Source of the DNA: Glandiceps talaboti
Lineage: Eukaryota; Hemichordata; Enteropneusta; Spengelidae
Reading direction: 5' to 3'
Assembly (NCBI RefSeq): GCF_964340395.1
Contig: NC_135549.1
Span: 27,398,095-27,462,094 of the forward strand
Length of the DNA stretch: 64,000 bases
Part shown: piece by piece, positions 37,842 through 51,756 of the stretch
How the letters are laid out: each line of letters opens with the position of its first letter
Numbering within the stretch: the first letter of the stretch is position 1
The notes under the pieces: model-generated
Seen by the model: only the letters and a program-made list of their open reading frames with translations
Databases searched by the model: none
Told to the model about the DNA's origin: nothing
Position numbers and translations under genes: made by a program

Positions 37842-37908
37842 CACTTGTTATTTCCAGACGCACGTTCGATGTCATGTGCATCGAACGTGCGTCTGGAAAT
37901 AACAAGTG
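37842..37908. repeat. Perfect 30-bp hairpin
   Basis: Bases 37842-37871 are the exact reverse complement of 37879-37908, separated by a 7-base loop (TCATGTG). The stem includes GACGCACGTTCGATG. It is either a foldback insertion or a hairpin RNA source; no transcript evidence is available. Confidence 0.85.
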
Positions 37909-38409
37909 TCATGTCCATCATTCCATATTTTTTCAAAACAATACTTGGCCAATTTTCCCCAATTGCGGATTCAAGATAATCTCCCTCTGTTGGTAATTTT
38001 GTCTAATTTGAATACATTTCTTTCTAAATTTGTTTGCACAGTTGTAATAGTGCCCTGGGGCTGCGGTGCATGTTCGGCCGGTGCACAATTTCAGTTGGGG
38101 TATGGTTTCGGTGAATCCTAGGGTAATTTGTACACTAATTATCTACCTAACCCCTTACAACTTTTGTTCGTCGTCAGCTTGATCCTTCTCACAGAAATAA
38201 TCCCATTCATCAACAAAACAGTCTGTCAACTAGTTCGCCATTTCAAAGTCGACGATACTCATGACGCTCAGATAATGAATCACTCACGATAAGATCCCAT
38301 TTTTGTGTCAACAATAGTTGCACAGTACACACACACACAGTTCAACAAACACAGAAATTCCGTTCAGTATAACCACAGTATATATGTTTAATAGCATAAT
38401 GTAGTGACC

Positions 38410-38413
<4 letters not shown>

Positions 38414-38459
<46 letters not shown>
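38414..38459. repeat. CA microsatellite
   Basis: About 22 uninterrupted CA units. Confidence 0.95.
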
Positions 38460-38462
<3 letters not shown>

Positions 38463-39125
38463 GTTCGTGCATTACTCATCTGTTTATTTTATTTTTCAAC
38501 TTGGCATCCGTTATTTATTTTGCAGTCGATAACATGTACCTCTAGTCTTTCGTTTACCCGTGTATTCATTTCCAACAAACAAAATGTTCTGTATTTAACT
38601 GAAGAAGAGCATTTAGCGTCACCTGGGCACACCCTACAGAATACCACTGGTATAGTTGTTGTCTGAGAACAGACAATGAGATACCAATTTACGATAAAGT
38701 ATTTACATTAGAAATCAACGCTGTTACACTCTCATGGCTAGAAGTCGAATCGTTGAAATAACAATGTCTTTATATACCACTTCTTTGCAAACGGAAATCA
38801 TTTGAAGGGGAGGGGCCAAACTGGTGTGCTCAGTTCACCTAAAAAATTGCATTTACTAGCTGAGTAAGTATTTTGAGAGGTTTAGCTATGCGAAGAAGCT
38901 TATAGCGTTAATGCGAAGGTAGTCAGGTATTACTGTACCAACGAACCTTCTACTTTGAAACAATTGGTCTGTATGTTTGCGATGGTTTCGATGAATTACA
39001 ACATTACTTCTCGTAGAACGGACACGTTAGTTAGAATTGCTCGTACAGGCAGAAAATCAAGTTTATCAACTTGGGTTAACAATTACAGCCACATGATTTA
39101 GATCTTAATGACCCTGTACAAATCA

Positions 39126-39329
39126 GAACACGACACGACACGACACGATGCAATGCAACGCAACGCAACGCGACGCAACGCAACGCAACGCAACACGACA
39201 CGACACGACACAACACAACACAACACAACACAACATAACACAACGCAGCACAGCACAGCCCAACACAACACAACACAACACAATACAATACAATACAATA
39301 CAATACAACACAACACAATACAATACAAC
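39126..39329. repeat. Pentanucleotide array (CACGA / CAACG / CAACA / CAATA)
   Basis: About 40 five-base units that shift in steps from CACGA through CAACG and CAACA to CAATA. Because five is not a multiple of three and no unit creates a stop, long ORFs appear on both strands. Confidence 0.95.
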
Positions 39330-40917
39330 ACTTTGACAACACACCATAGCACAACATATGAATTGCCATTTTTAGTAAAAAGTAAGGAAAAAATAAACGT
39401 TTCTAAGCGATATAGTCTAGTTTTCGTGAATGTTTGGCCTGGGAGGGAAATATTTTAAAGCTAGAATTGGACTGTGGTCAACAAAGGGAAGGGCACCTAT
39501 ATTATGAATCAAACAGAAGCATAAACCTTCATGCTGGTTATTCACCTAAGTACCATAAACGTCGCAGCTTAGCAACAAGAGCGGGCTACCGCAGTTAGCT
39601 TCATCTTTGAAAAGAAATAGAAATCAATAACAAAATCAGCTTTTGATGTTGCCGACATCATCGTATTGAGAACTTTCGATTTCCTTCCTTCTGCGCATGC
39701 CTAGAATTGTACATCTGCCTTTTGAGGTGACTTAATGAGGATGTGGCGATATGATGAAATGTTACATGTGTTGACTCTATAGAATCAGATACTACGGCTG
39801 TGACCCTCATAATATTGCGTCTTTTGTTCCCTTTCGAAACCGAAGTATACACATATCTGGATATTTTTCCATAAAACCTGGCAGACGTACAAATGATATA
39901 TTCTTTGAATTCTTCTGTGATTTTGTGATTGTGCATTCTATGGGTAAGAACCATTAACAGTTTGACCTATCTACTCTTAGTACTTGGATATATTGATCTC
40001 CCTTTTCCATAGATTAAAGTTATGAATGAATACACCCCGACAACAGACTTGGAGACTATGAGAAGTCAAACTGTGGACATAACAGGCCCTACTAATAACG
40101 TTATTTGTTTTAGAGGTAAATGTGTTTACAGGATAGAAAACAGGAGCTTTGAGAATACAATGAAATGAGCAACAGAATAAAAAAGGAACTGCTATACCAA
40201 TTGAAATTGAATTTGAATTTGAAACTAAAGATTTGCCCTCATTTAATTGAAGGAAATGTCTGTTCCTATAGGTGGGGCATAATACTGGATAGTTATAAAA
40301 AAATGTAAGTATTTCATACAATTTCACATTACTTAAATGATGGTCGAATGACCAGAATGGCCAACTCAACTTGTAGAAGTTGCCGGATGAGACTCTTGCT
40401 GTCACTTTACTCATTCCTGAATCCTGAATGGCAAAAGTCCTTGAATAACGATTTTAACAACGAGTGTACTCCAGTCAACACATATTACTAATCAGGGATA
40501 TGGTACAGCATAGACAAAGGATTTACTCATGATGACTTCGGTGAATTTTACACTCCACGAAGTTCAGAGGGTGCTAAATGCAAGTGCCATTTTGCCAAAA
40601 TAGGGCCATGCCATCGGTTATGATGTAAAAGATCACAATCTTGGTAACCTCAATGTAAACAATGCATGCCAGCAGTAGTAATAACTATACTATGGTTAGG
40701 TTAACTGCAAAGTCGATTTCAGTACCCATCGCCATCACATCACTAAGTGGAAGTGTTGAATATGATGTTACCATTCAACAGAAAGCACCTTGTTTCAATT
40801 GTGCAAAATAGCTACATTCTTGTAATTGGAACTAACAATATCAACTGAAATTCACTGTCAGTGGCTATCAACATGGTTAGGGTTTACATTAGGGTCAGAG
40901 GTAGGGGTAGAACTCTC

Positions 40918-40919
40918 CT

Positions 40920-40974
<55 letters not shown>

Positions 40975-41003
40975 CCACCACCACCACCACCACCACCACC
41001 ACC
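40918..41003. repeat. ATC / ACC trinucleotide array
   Basis: (ATC)n followed by (ACC)n, the same two motifs as near 31 kb. Confidence 0.95.
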
Positions 41004-42112
41004 ATCTAGTAAGCAAAAATAAACGTTGTTGACCAGACTCACTGCTGAATAACGCGCCAATATGCGTTGACCATCGCCATGCCATAAAATGAATGTCTTT
41101 ACGAATGCATTTACTGTCACTCATTGGCTACCAAACGAATTGTCCCCATCCCATCCCCATCCCCACCCTCATTAATTGTAGCACATTGACAAACACTCTA
41201 TGACTTGATCAGTGCCATTACCGGGGTATTTCGTTCTACACCATGTTTCGAATCTACGAGCTGTTTGTTCCAATCTCAACGGTGTTGTTTATTGGGAATT
41301 GCTGAAGTGATTTGTCAAAATTTGAGCTGGAAATGTCCCCAGTCAACCAAGCTGTATAAATAGGGACCTGGTAGGATAGAGGGCAGCTTTAATCCATTGT
41401 GTTTCACTTGCTGTAAAGTTTGTATACTCTAGGACCTCGGGAGTTCGGAAATGGTAAAAGGTCGTTGTATCGGTTCCAGGGATAATGCTACTTGGACAAC
41501 TACGCCAAGGGTTTCGCTTACACAAAACAAACACTTTATAAAATATTCATGTATACCAAATAGTACTCAACATGACTTCAGTATTGCTAATATCATCATC
41601 GTGACCAAGGCAAGTGCACCAAAAGAACATTAATAAAAAAGGGTCTTGATATTTATACCGTGACTACGACACTTGTTCGAGATCACCATCTTTGCACCAA
41701 TTAAAACTCATGTGAGTAGACAAACACTTATATCAGTACTACCACCAGGTGAATACGTACCACTATAACAACGAAGGGTGTAACAACATGATTCGATCCC
41801 CGTACCAGTGCGGCCAACTTGAAACTTGAAACTTTAACTACTAATATCAATACCACTTTGTTAGTGATAAATTGACAGTAGAACGGCCACCATTCCGACA
41901 TAAGGAGTACAAGTATGAAGTGTGCCAAACATTGTTGTCACCAAGTGAGTGTTATAGTACTGTATCTACAAGATTGACATTGTAGTCATTATATACATGA
42001 GATGATTTATGTTGCCCTATTCATGGAATAAAAAGCTATATGTCTTTACATTTATCAATGTAGTGAACACTTGACTAAAGCGTGAGTTAAGCAGAACTGC
42101 AATGGAGAATGT

Positions 42113-42795
42113 AGTCACCAAGCGAATTCTTATGTCAGCTCAGTATTTCTACTATAGTCACCAAGTGAGTACCAATGTCATTTTGTATTTTTACCATAGT
42201 CACCAAGTTTGTACCGATGTCAGTTCACTATTTCCACCATAGTCACCACGTGATGAGTACCAATATCAGTTCAGTATTTCTGCCATAATCACCAAATTAG
42301 TACCAATGTCAGTTCAGTATTTCTACCAGTCACCAAGTGAGTACCAATGTCAGTTCACTATTTCTACCACTCACCAAGTGAGTACCAATGTCAGTTCACT
42401 ATTTCTACCATAGTCACCAAGTGAGTACCAATGTCAGTTCACTATTTATACCATATTCACCAAGTGAGTACCAATGTCAGTTCACTATTTCTACCAATCA
42501 CCAACTTAGTATCAATGCCAGTTCAATATTTCTACCAGTCACAAGTTGCTACCAATGTCAGTTAAGTATTTTACCAGTCACCATAGAAGTTAGTACCAAT
42601 ATCATTTCAGTGTTCCTACCAGTCACCAGGTTAGTACCAATATTAGTTCAGCATTTCTACCAGTCACCTGGTTAGTACCAATATTAGTTCAGCATTTCTA
42701 CCAGTCACCTGGTTAGTACCAATATTAGTTCTGCATCTACCAGTCACCAAGTGATCATGAGTACAAATGTCAGTTCAGTATTTCTATCGGTCACC
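42113..42795. repeat. 43-bp minisatellite, array 1
   Basis: About 15 degenerate units containing GTCACCAAGTGAGTACCAAT and a TCAGTATTTCTACC block. Sparse older-looking units extend left to about 41935. ORFs over it are by-products of the repeat. Confidence 0.9.
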
Positions 42796-43297
42796 TAGTT
42801 GCCAAGTGGCATCATAACCAAATCAACTTTTTAACATCATTCGGCAACACTATCACTACGATAGTAAGTTTACTACTGTCACCAAGTACGACCAATACTA
42901 TCACAACCAACTATAGTCATCCATCTATCAATATTGTATGATCACCATTGATATTTACACCTTAACTAACCTAGTATTTACAATCGAAACGTTTTCCTCT
43001 ATATAGATAACACATGCGATTGAAACTATTCAAGCTATAGGAATCACACGACTATTTTGATGGAAGCACACGGGCATTCTTAAATGTTGGTATTATATGC
43101 CAAAAATAGTTGTAAGAAATGAGAATAAAACGACTAAATGATTGATCAATTAATACCCATTTATTACAAACTGTCCTAAAAGTTAAAATAGGGAAACACA
43201 AACACATTGACGCGAAAGTAGGTGGAACGGAAGTAACCACCTGCGAATGTTGACTAGTTAGTTATGACATGATTCCATAACAAATTGAATTTCTATG
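42795..43297. repeat. Flank duplicated with the minisatellite, copy 1
   Basis: About 500 bases of complex sequence after array 1, matching 44823-45325 after array 2. Shared blocks include CATTCGGCAACACTA, TTGTATGATCACCAT and AAACACA. The copies are clearly diverged. Confidence 0.8.
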
Positions 43298-44825
43298 TCA
43301 CCAATTGCGTACCAATGTCAGTTCAGTATTTCTGCCATGATCACCAAATTAGTACCAATGTCAGTTCAGTATTACCACCAGTCACCAAGTTAGTACCAAT
43401 GTCAGTCCAGTATTTCTACCACAGTCACCAAGTGAGTACCAATGTTAGTTCAGTATTTCTACCACAGTCACCAAGTGAGTACCAATGTTAGTTCAGTATT
43501 TCTACCAGTCACCATGTTAGTATTTCTACCGATCATCAAGTTAATACTAATGTCAGTGCAGTATTTCTACCTGTCACCAAGTTAGTATTTCTACCACAGT
43601 CACCAAGTGAGTACCAATGTTAGTTCAGTATTTCTACCACAGTCACCAAGTGAGTACCAATGTTAGTTCAGTATTTCTACCACAGTCACCAAGTGAGTAC
43701 CAATGTTAGTTCAGTATTTCTACCACAGTCACCAAGTGAGTACCAATGTTAGTTCAGTATTTCTACCAGTCACCAAGTTAGTATTTCTACCGATCATCAA
43801 GTTAATACTAATGTCAGTGCAGTATTTCTACCTGTCACCAAGTGTGTACCCATGTCAGTTAGTATTTTTTCCATTGCCACCACATTAGTACTAATGTCAA
43901 TTCAGTATTTCTACCGATCACTAAGTTAGTACCAATGTCAGTTTAGTATTTCTACCAGTCACCCAGTTACTACCAATTTCAGCTTAGTATTTCTACCAGT
44001 CACCATGTTAGTACAAAGATTAGTTCAGTATTTCTACCAGTCACCAAGTTAGTAACAATATTAGTTCAGTATTTCTACCAGTCGCCAAGTTAGTACAAAG
44101 ATTAGTTCAGTATTTCTACCAGTCACCATGTTAGTAACAATATTAGTTCAGTATTTCTACCAGTCACCATGTAGGTACCAATATTAGTTCAGTATTTCTA
44201 CCAGTCGCCAAGTTAGTACAAAGATTAGTTCAGTATTTCTACCAGTCGCCAAGTTAGTACAAAGATTAGTTCAGTATTTCTACCAGTCGCCAAGTTAGTA
44301 CAAAGATTAGTTCAGTATTTCTACCAGTCACCATGTTAGTAACAATATTAGTTCAGTATTTCTACCAGTCGCCATGTTGGTACCAATATTAGTTCAGTAT
44401 TTCCAAGTTAGTACCAATATTAGTTCAGTAGTTCTACCAGTCAGCATGTTAGTACCAATATTAGTTCAGTATTTCTACCATAGTCACCTAGGTAGTAACA
44501 ATGTCAGTTCAGTATTTTTAACAGTCAAAAATTAGAACTAATGTCAGTTGAGTATTTCTACAAGTCACCATGTTAGTAACAATATTAGTTCAGTATTTCT
44601 ACCAGTCGCCATGTTACTACCAATATTAGTTCAGTATTTCTACCAGTCACCAAGATAGTACCAATATTAGTTCAGTATTTCAACCAGTCAGCAAGTTAGT
44701 AAGTTAGTAACAATATTAGTTCAATATTTCTACCAATCACCAAGTTAGTACCAATGAGAGTTCAGTATTTCAACCAGTCAGCATGTTAGTAACAATATTA
44801 GTTCAATATTTCTACCATAGTCACC
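43297..44825. repeat. 43-bp minisatellite, array 2
   Basis: About 35 units of the same family. Some neighbouring units are nearly identical (43420-43765, exact 43-bp steps). A compound block containing CCGATCATCAAGTTAATA occurs twice (about 43530 and 43792), which is higher-order structure. Confidence 0.9.
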
Positions 44826-45325
44826 TAGTTACCAAGTGACATCATCACCTAATCAACTTTACCCACCATTCGGCAACACTACCACACCAACGACTAAGTT
44901 AGTAAGTTTCCTACTATCACCAATACTATCGCAACTAACTATAATTAATCATTGTATGATCACCATGGATATTTGCACATTAATTACCATCTAACGTACA
45001 TGTTTACAGTCGAAAAATCTCTCGCTACGTAGATAACACACACGATTAAAATTATTCAAGCTATGACATCGAAATCACATAATCATTTTGAAAGAAACGA
45101 ACGATTTAATTTGTCTTCAATGTCTTAAATATTTGTATTAAATGCTTTAAGAAATGTTTTAAGAAATGAGAGTGAAACGACTGAATGACTGAACGATTAG
45201 GACACGTTTATTAAAATTTGTCTTTCAAATCTTCTTAAAATATATATCGAAACACAAAAACATTGAAATGAAAGAATAGTCGACCAACCTGAGAAAGTTG
45301 ACTAGTAAGTAATAAATTAAGTTTT
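44823..45325. repeat. Flank duplicated with the minisatellite, copy 2
   Basis: The second copy of the 500-base flank, about 2.03 kb from the first. The order array-flank-array-flank implies duplication of the whole unit, followed by array expansion. Confidence 0.8.
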
Positions 45326-45791
45326 TATGACTCGTCAAGTTCAAGATCAATTTATTTAAGTGTTAGACCTCAGCCTACCGTAAAGGTCAACGTAAACTTT
45401 AGCAAAGCCAGTGACTTTACAATACAAAACTTAGAATACGCATAAAAGATTACAAACTAAACATGTTACACTCTTGTTAAACCTAGTACTGTTTCACGTC
45501 TTTCGAACGCTCATAATAAATACTGAGATGGTTGCGAGACTATGTCCTGGTCCTGTTATGATGTGATGACAAAAAAGGGGGACTATGACTACATATGATT
45601 AATAATACCATTATGGAATACTAGTATACATACAACAACGAGAATAATACATTGAAGGTTCTCAAAGATAAGACAATGGTTTTATCACAACAATACATTA
45701 TGAGTTACTGATATTTTAACACCTTAACTCCATTGTTATATTACTGATTAGCATTATAGTACCACCTTACTACTATCAGTTCGGCATTTCT

Positions 45792-45795
<4 letters not shown>

Positions 45796-45850
<55 letters not shown>
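45796..45850. repeat. TA microsatellite
   Basis: Uninterrupted (TA)n just after the duplicated minisatellite block. Confidence 0.95.
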
Positions 45851-45853
<3 letters not shown>

Positions 45854-45876
45854 CTACTTATTAAACCGTCTACTTG

Positions 45877-46269
45877 TTATTGAAGTGCCTTGGTGTTAAG
45901 TTGCTCCCTTACACCCCGCTGTAAGTATATTTCAAGTTTACTAAAGCTCAGCGACTGACTGTGCACATTGACTCTGCTTGAGTGTGTAGCGCCTACTCGT
46001 TTCTCTATTCTGTACCATTCATAGCACATGTAATCATCGTCAAAGTTCATCCATTTTCTTGACGAAACGCGATATTTGGCACACACTGCATGTGCCTTCA
46101 TATTTTGATTAATGAACACCCTAGGAAAGTTAGTGATCTTCGACAGAAAATCTAAGGTGACACCATTTGCTGAAATTGGCCCCTCAGGCACAAACCAACA
46201 GCGGCTCCATATATACCCTGGATTTAGCGTTGTGCCTGCAAACCCATCGCTGTTAAAGCGATTGTACAC
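45877..46269 (-). CDS. Uncertain 131-codon ORF, possible exon or decayed gene
   Basis: Open from a GTG just after TGA down to TAA. It has no ATG at its start, so if real it would be an exon. Composition is protein-like and not repetitive: Trp/Tyr-rich with WSRCWFVPEGPISANG near residues 21-36 and WMNFDDDYMCYEWYRIEKR near 73-91. Possible acceptors lie at CTTTAACAG (about 46247) and GGGTTTGCAG (about 46233), and weak donors near GTAGGC or GTAAGG. Another open segment on the same strand (46314-46538) is in a different frame. I recognise no family; a chance ORF or the remnant of an old gene are both possible. Confidence 0.25.
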   Translation of the reverse strand: MYNRFNSDGFAGTTLNPGYIWSRCWFVPEGPISANGVTLDFLSKITNFPRVFINQNMKAHAVCAKYRVSSRKWMNFDDDYMCYEWYRIEKRVGATHSSRVNVHSQSLSFSKLEIYLQRGVREQLNTKALQ

Positions 46270-48076
46270 TCATTTAATTCTAACAAAACGACACAAAAAA
46301 ACTGCATAGGAAATCAGTCACAATCAGAGCAAAATGCGGAGTATTCAGTTCCTTGAATTCCCTGTACCCTTAGAAATCCGCCAACGTAGTACCGAAGACT
46401 TTTTATCAGCAACCTATTCTCTCCTGCATTGACTGTGTGTGTAAATGGAAGTGAGAAATGCCTGAAGAAACACATATATATCCCGTTAACGTCCATTGAT
46501 TGGTGACTGAGGGCCACAATTAGTATAAAAGCTCCCACTTTGATGCCCTTGCGCTGTCGATTTTATTTATCTTCAAACCCGAATTATTAGTTCTTTTAAA
46601 GCGGAGAGGGGAAAAAAAGATGTTTACCGCCAGAGTTTCTTTTCACTGACTTCTACCTATGTCGGGGAAACAGGTGATCTCTGAAATTGGAATCGATTTT
46701 ATCGAAATCGTTTTCTATAGTAAAAGCACTTTAATTCTAGTTTAATCGAGGATTTCTACGGAAGTTACGTTACAAAATTAATCTCTTGTAGGGTAGCCAC
46801 TTTAATTTTACCTAGTAAGCTGTTGACACAATTGCTGCGAGACTAGATGTTTAGAAAAGAAAGGGCATTATGAAATTTTCCATATTTAGGTTTCATAATG
46901 AAGGTTATTTTATGCCTTCCAAGTTTGTTTTTCGATGGCTTGGCGTCACCTTTTTTGTTGGTGGTGATATATTAAAGTTGTATGTCAGACTGGGCATTAC
47001 ATAGAAACAGTTTCAATAAGACGAACAGAATCCTAATATATAGTGAGTAACTCCCATGTTGTTATCCATGCATAAAAGGAACAATGTTCATATTACACAA
47101 AACGCACCTTTTTTTTCTTTCACACATATCATCTGTGTAATATAGTGAGTGCATTCACGATCGATCACTGCTGCCATCGCGGAGTCACAGTCGCCTGGCT
47201 CGTCGTTTGTATGGCGGCCCGGTCGATAGAAACACGCTGCCTGTTGTGCGGCTGATTGCTTGGAAACGGCCAAATGAAAAAAAATAGGAGGTAAAAAAGC
47301 TGCGAAAGGTGCGTCAGTTCTCTAAGTGACGGCAGTTAAGGTAATTGCTTGGCTTTGCATTTAGATACAGTATATATTGATCTTTGCCGGAGAATGGGGA
47401 GCTCTTTTATTCGCAATATCTAGTGTAAGAGTGTCTCTCAGTACAAATCAATAAAGTCTGTGCGTGTGATACCAATGTTTGATCGATAGACAGACAACAC
47501 GACCGTCAGATACGGCACTGCTAATACTGCACTAATCTGTCGATTGAAGGGATTTCTGAAAACCACTTATTTAAAGTAATTGAGGCTATAATTTGTCGAA
47601 CTAATGTCTGCTATTAGACGCAAAAGTCGAAGACAACACACAAATAAAGCAGACAGTTCGAATCTGTACCTTTTGAAGTGCAAAACTGATCAAGTGAAGA
47701 TAATGAAACGCGATTGCTTGGAACTCACGTCGAATAATGATGGCTGCAGCAACGTTTACAAGTCATGACATATCAAGAGTTAAAGCAAGATAGACCGAAC
47801 GTTTTGATATAAAAATAATCTTTTGTAAGCGTTTCAACATTCTTTTCTGCATTAACCTTGAAAATGATTGGGCAACATAAATGTGTACGTATTCTGAAAC
47901 AGTTTTCTTTTGGTCTTTTCAGGAGCGAATGAGCATGAACCAAAATTCGTCAACAGGCGTAAAGTTACACGATTACAACAGCCAAATTGATGTAGTTCTT
48001 TCAAAAGGCGATTACACAGCAACAAAGAACGTAAACTTTTGTTCGTTCTCTCTCTCTCTCTGTCGAACACTATATA

Positions 48077-48501
<425 letters not shown>

Positions 48502-49879
48502 CCCTCCTCATCCTCCCCAACTAGAATAAATGTTGAGGATAGTAGTGACTAGCAAACTAAGTATGGCTACTGTTCCCTCCAACATCATTCCTTTTTTGTT
48601 TGCATAGCAGAGCACGTAATGCTAAGTCTGAGATTACAGGCTTCATAAGAGGGAACAAACTGTTTAAGCTCAGCTATAACAAAGACATTGGGATAACACC
48701 ATAGTACAACGGACCCAGACTTCGCAAATATACTCAAGCTCCGACCAAAAAAAACACTATTAATTTCATCTTGCAACTCATCCGCTGTCGATAACAGTCT
48801 ACTATTTCTTTCGGTCTCGTCTTTTGTCATCATTACAAAATCACTGAGCCCCTCATGAATATTGAATGATAGGAGAACACTGCAACGTTGTTCGGAGCTG
48901 AAACACGCAACAACAGACGAAGTCCGTATGGCGAACTACAATGCATCTGAGGTAACTGAGGTAATCCAAAATAACTAAGTCGTTGTAAATCATTAATAAC
49001 ATCTATTTTCTGCTGTTAGGTAGAGATATTACAGAAGCTGCAATGTGAGAGAACACCTATTTCAGATATACGAGATTTTATTTAAGCCCAGAATAGAAAT
49101 CTCTCGCCTTCAAACAACAGTCCGTCTTCAGGGACATGAACGCGCCGTGTCATCGGATTTGGTACGGTATTTGTGCGGCTAATGACTTTACTATTCGGCA
49201 GAGTTTAAAACCCTAGAATGCGAAAAGCAATAGAGTGATTTTTAATAGGCAACACAAAAACCTATATCTTATTGCTTGAATTGGTGTGGCAAACCCAGGC
49301 TTATCCTTCGGTCGTCAACATGCCACGCTATTACAAACAAAATGTTATTTCTTTAAAGAGGGGAATATCTCCACATCTTCTCTAATTCCTGATTTAGTCC
49401 ATAATGGAAAGGCCATGGTTTTGTGTCTATCTCAAAAGGAACTTGAGATATTTCATGTGTTTGCTTTGAAGATATTTGGTGTGTATGTGCAATCCGCTGG
49501 CATTACTTTTAATATTTAAAAACGCTTCGTGTACATTATGAATAATTTTGATAGGAAACGTACACAGTGTGTGAAATTGATTGTTCGGGGTGGACATCTT
49601 TCAGATTTCTTTTGAGGCGCTATTGTGATGATGACGAACATTTCTTGACACTGTATTACGTTATCAAACAACAACTATAAACCCATCATGACATAAAGAA
49701 ATCTCTCAAAAAGTTTGATCATTGACGTGGAGGCAAAATCCGTCGTTGTCAACATACTTTGTATTCGTTAATATCAAAGTGCATATATTAAAGTGCATAA
49801 TGCAGCATTTTCTGCTTTCCAAAGGGATGAGCATTCAGCTATCTAAAAATGTCGTAAAGTTGACCATTTCACATCTACC

Positions 49880-50196
49880 AATGTATGTATGTATGTATGT
49901 ATGTATGTATGTATGTATGTATGTATGTATGTATGTATGTATGTATGTATGTGTGTGTGTATGTATGTATGTGTGTATGTATGTGTGTGTGTGTGTGTGT
50001 GTATGTACGTACGTACGTATGTATGTATGTATGTATGTATGTATGTGTGTGTATGTATGTATGTATGTATGTATGTATGTATGTATGTATGTATGTGTGT
50101 ATGTATGTATGTATGTATGTCTGTGTGTGTATGTATGTATGTATGTATGTATGTATGTATGTATGTATGTATGTATGTATGTATGTATGTATGTAT
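49880..50196. repeat. GTAT microsatellite with GTGT and GTAC variants
   Basis: 317 bases of tetranucleotide repeat. The long Cys/Met/Tyr/Val ORFs are artefacts. Confidence 0.95.
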
Positions 50197-51573
50197 GAGT
50201 ATATGTATTTGCGTCGCGGTGCGTGTCAGTCTGTTACTGTGTGTTGTACGGGTGCGACATATATATTATATAAAACATGTTCCAATAAACGTTGGGACAT
50301 ACAAACTGTAAAACAAAACAATGACCGGAAAATACTTTTTAAAAAAAAATTAAATTCCATGGCTAAAAAAATAGAAAACATGAGAAATCATTCACCATTA
50401 GGAGAATGATAATGTTCAGGAGTCGGATTATAATTTACTCTGATGTGCTGCCGTTGGACAAAGACTAGGTTTCAGGCTGTTTTTTAATTTTAACTTCGGA
50501 TACAAAACGTGATACGAAAATTGCATTTATTCATTTTTTATCACTTCTTATCACTTTTCGTGGTAGATTTTGTAAACCCTTATCAGCTGGTGGAACTCCA
50601 ACTGAAAGATGCACTTTGACAAAATCCCATCGATACAAAAATAGACATACACTCAGGATAGGAGTTTTATAATAAGAATTTTACCTAGCTAGCTAGCTGA
50701 CAGCTAAGAGAGTGTATTATTGATTATGCCTGCAGTCTGCTCACAGAATTGTATCGATTTTATTGGCTACAACTACACAATCCTATCACTTATATATACA
50801 TTCATCTCACCATCACAGCCTTCCCGACGGGATTTTTTCACAGATTTTTTTCTTTGAAATAGATTTTTGAAAATGAGAAATTTGTTAGCTGTTTTCCGCC
50901 TAGACGGGAAATAGGCAATCACGGACGTTATCAACAGTGGTATATCTTATCTATGAGCTGAGTTCAACTACTCCAACACTCATTTTTTTACCTCGTATAG
51001 TCACGTCGTGTGTAGTACCTTTTACATTGGGAAACACATTTCCCGCGTGTTTTTTTCTTTCAGCGGATTTTTTTTTTTTTTTTTTTTTGGGGGGGGGGGC
51101 GTGTTGACATCCCCCTAATAAAGTATAAATGCACGTTGTTTTTGCATCGAATCTGTAGCTCGTTTAGCGGAACAGATGGTAAATTATCTACTCACGATTA
51201 CAAGAATATTAGGTGTAGACAGTGACAGCTCCTACTTAAAATATCACGATGTTCATACTCTCAAAAAAAAATCAAAATATGAAAATTTATCGACCTGGCC
51301 AAGTCGAGGGTTTCTGAGACTGGCATTGAGGAACTCTTACTAATCAAAGGTGCAAGACTCAAGCCCATCGTCACTATACATCTGCAGAAATCAATGGGGT
51401 CTTTATCGTTAATATAGTGGCCAACAAAGATAATGCAGTCAAACTCATCTGTACGTCTGTTTCATTCAGCCAAGTACCTACTTGGTAATAATATCGATTT
51501 AGCGTATTTTGACTCCTCTATCTTGTTCAGTAACGTACTGTCCCTTTTTTCAAAAGATCAAAAGATTCAAGAA

Positions 51574-51580
51574 ACATTTT

Positions 51581-51655
<75 letters not shown>

Positions 51656-51656
51656 G

Positions 51657-51702
<46 letters not shown>

Positions 51703-51703
51703 C

Positions 51704-51756
<53 letters not shown>

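Larger units (their letters stand above)
35830..41930. other. Non-coding stretch with hairpins and simple repeats
   Basis: Contains the octamer segment, two hairpins, CA, pentanucleotide and ATC/ACC repeats. Two minus-strand ORFs with ATG (39658-39954, 98 codons; 39977-40414, 145 codons) lack recognisable domains and are AT-rich; I treat them as probably chance. A TATAAATAG at 41355-41363 has no gene attached. Confidence 0.5.

Noticed and set aside
39658-39954. 98-codon minus-strand ORF with ATG
   Set aside because: No family resemblance and no supporting splice or regulatory context; probably chance.
39977-40414. 145-codon minus-strand ORF with ATG
   Set aside because: AT-rich, hydrophobic and aromatic composition as expected from random AT-rich DNA, no domain, no clear promoter or poly(A) layout. 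Left out as a gene.
41355-41363. TATAAATAG as a promoter
   Set aside because: A good TATA match, but no downstream coding sequence could be attached.
42388-43888. ORFs with repeated YQCQFSI / STNVSSVFLP-like peptides
   Set aside because: They are readings of the 43-bp minisatellite; 43 is not a multiple of three, so the repeated peptide frame is not maintained through the array.
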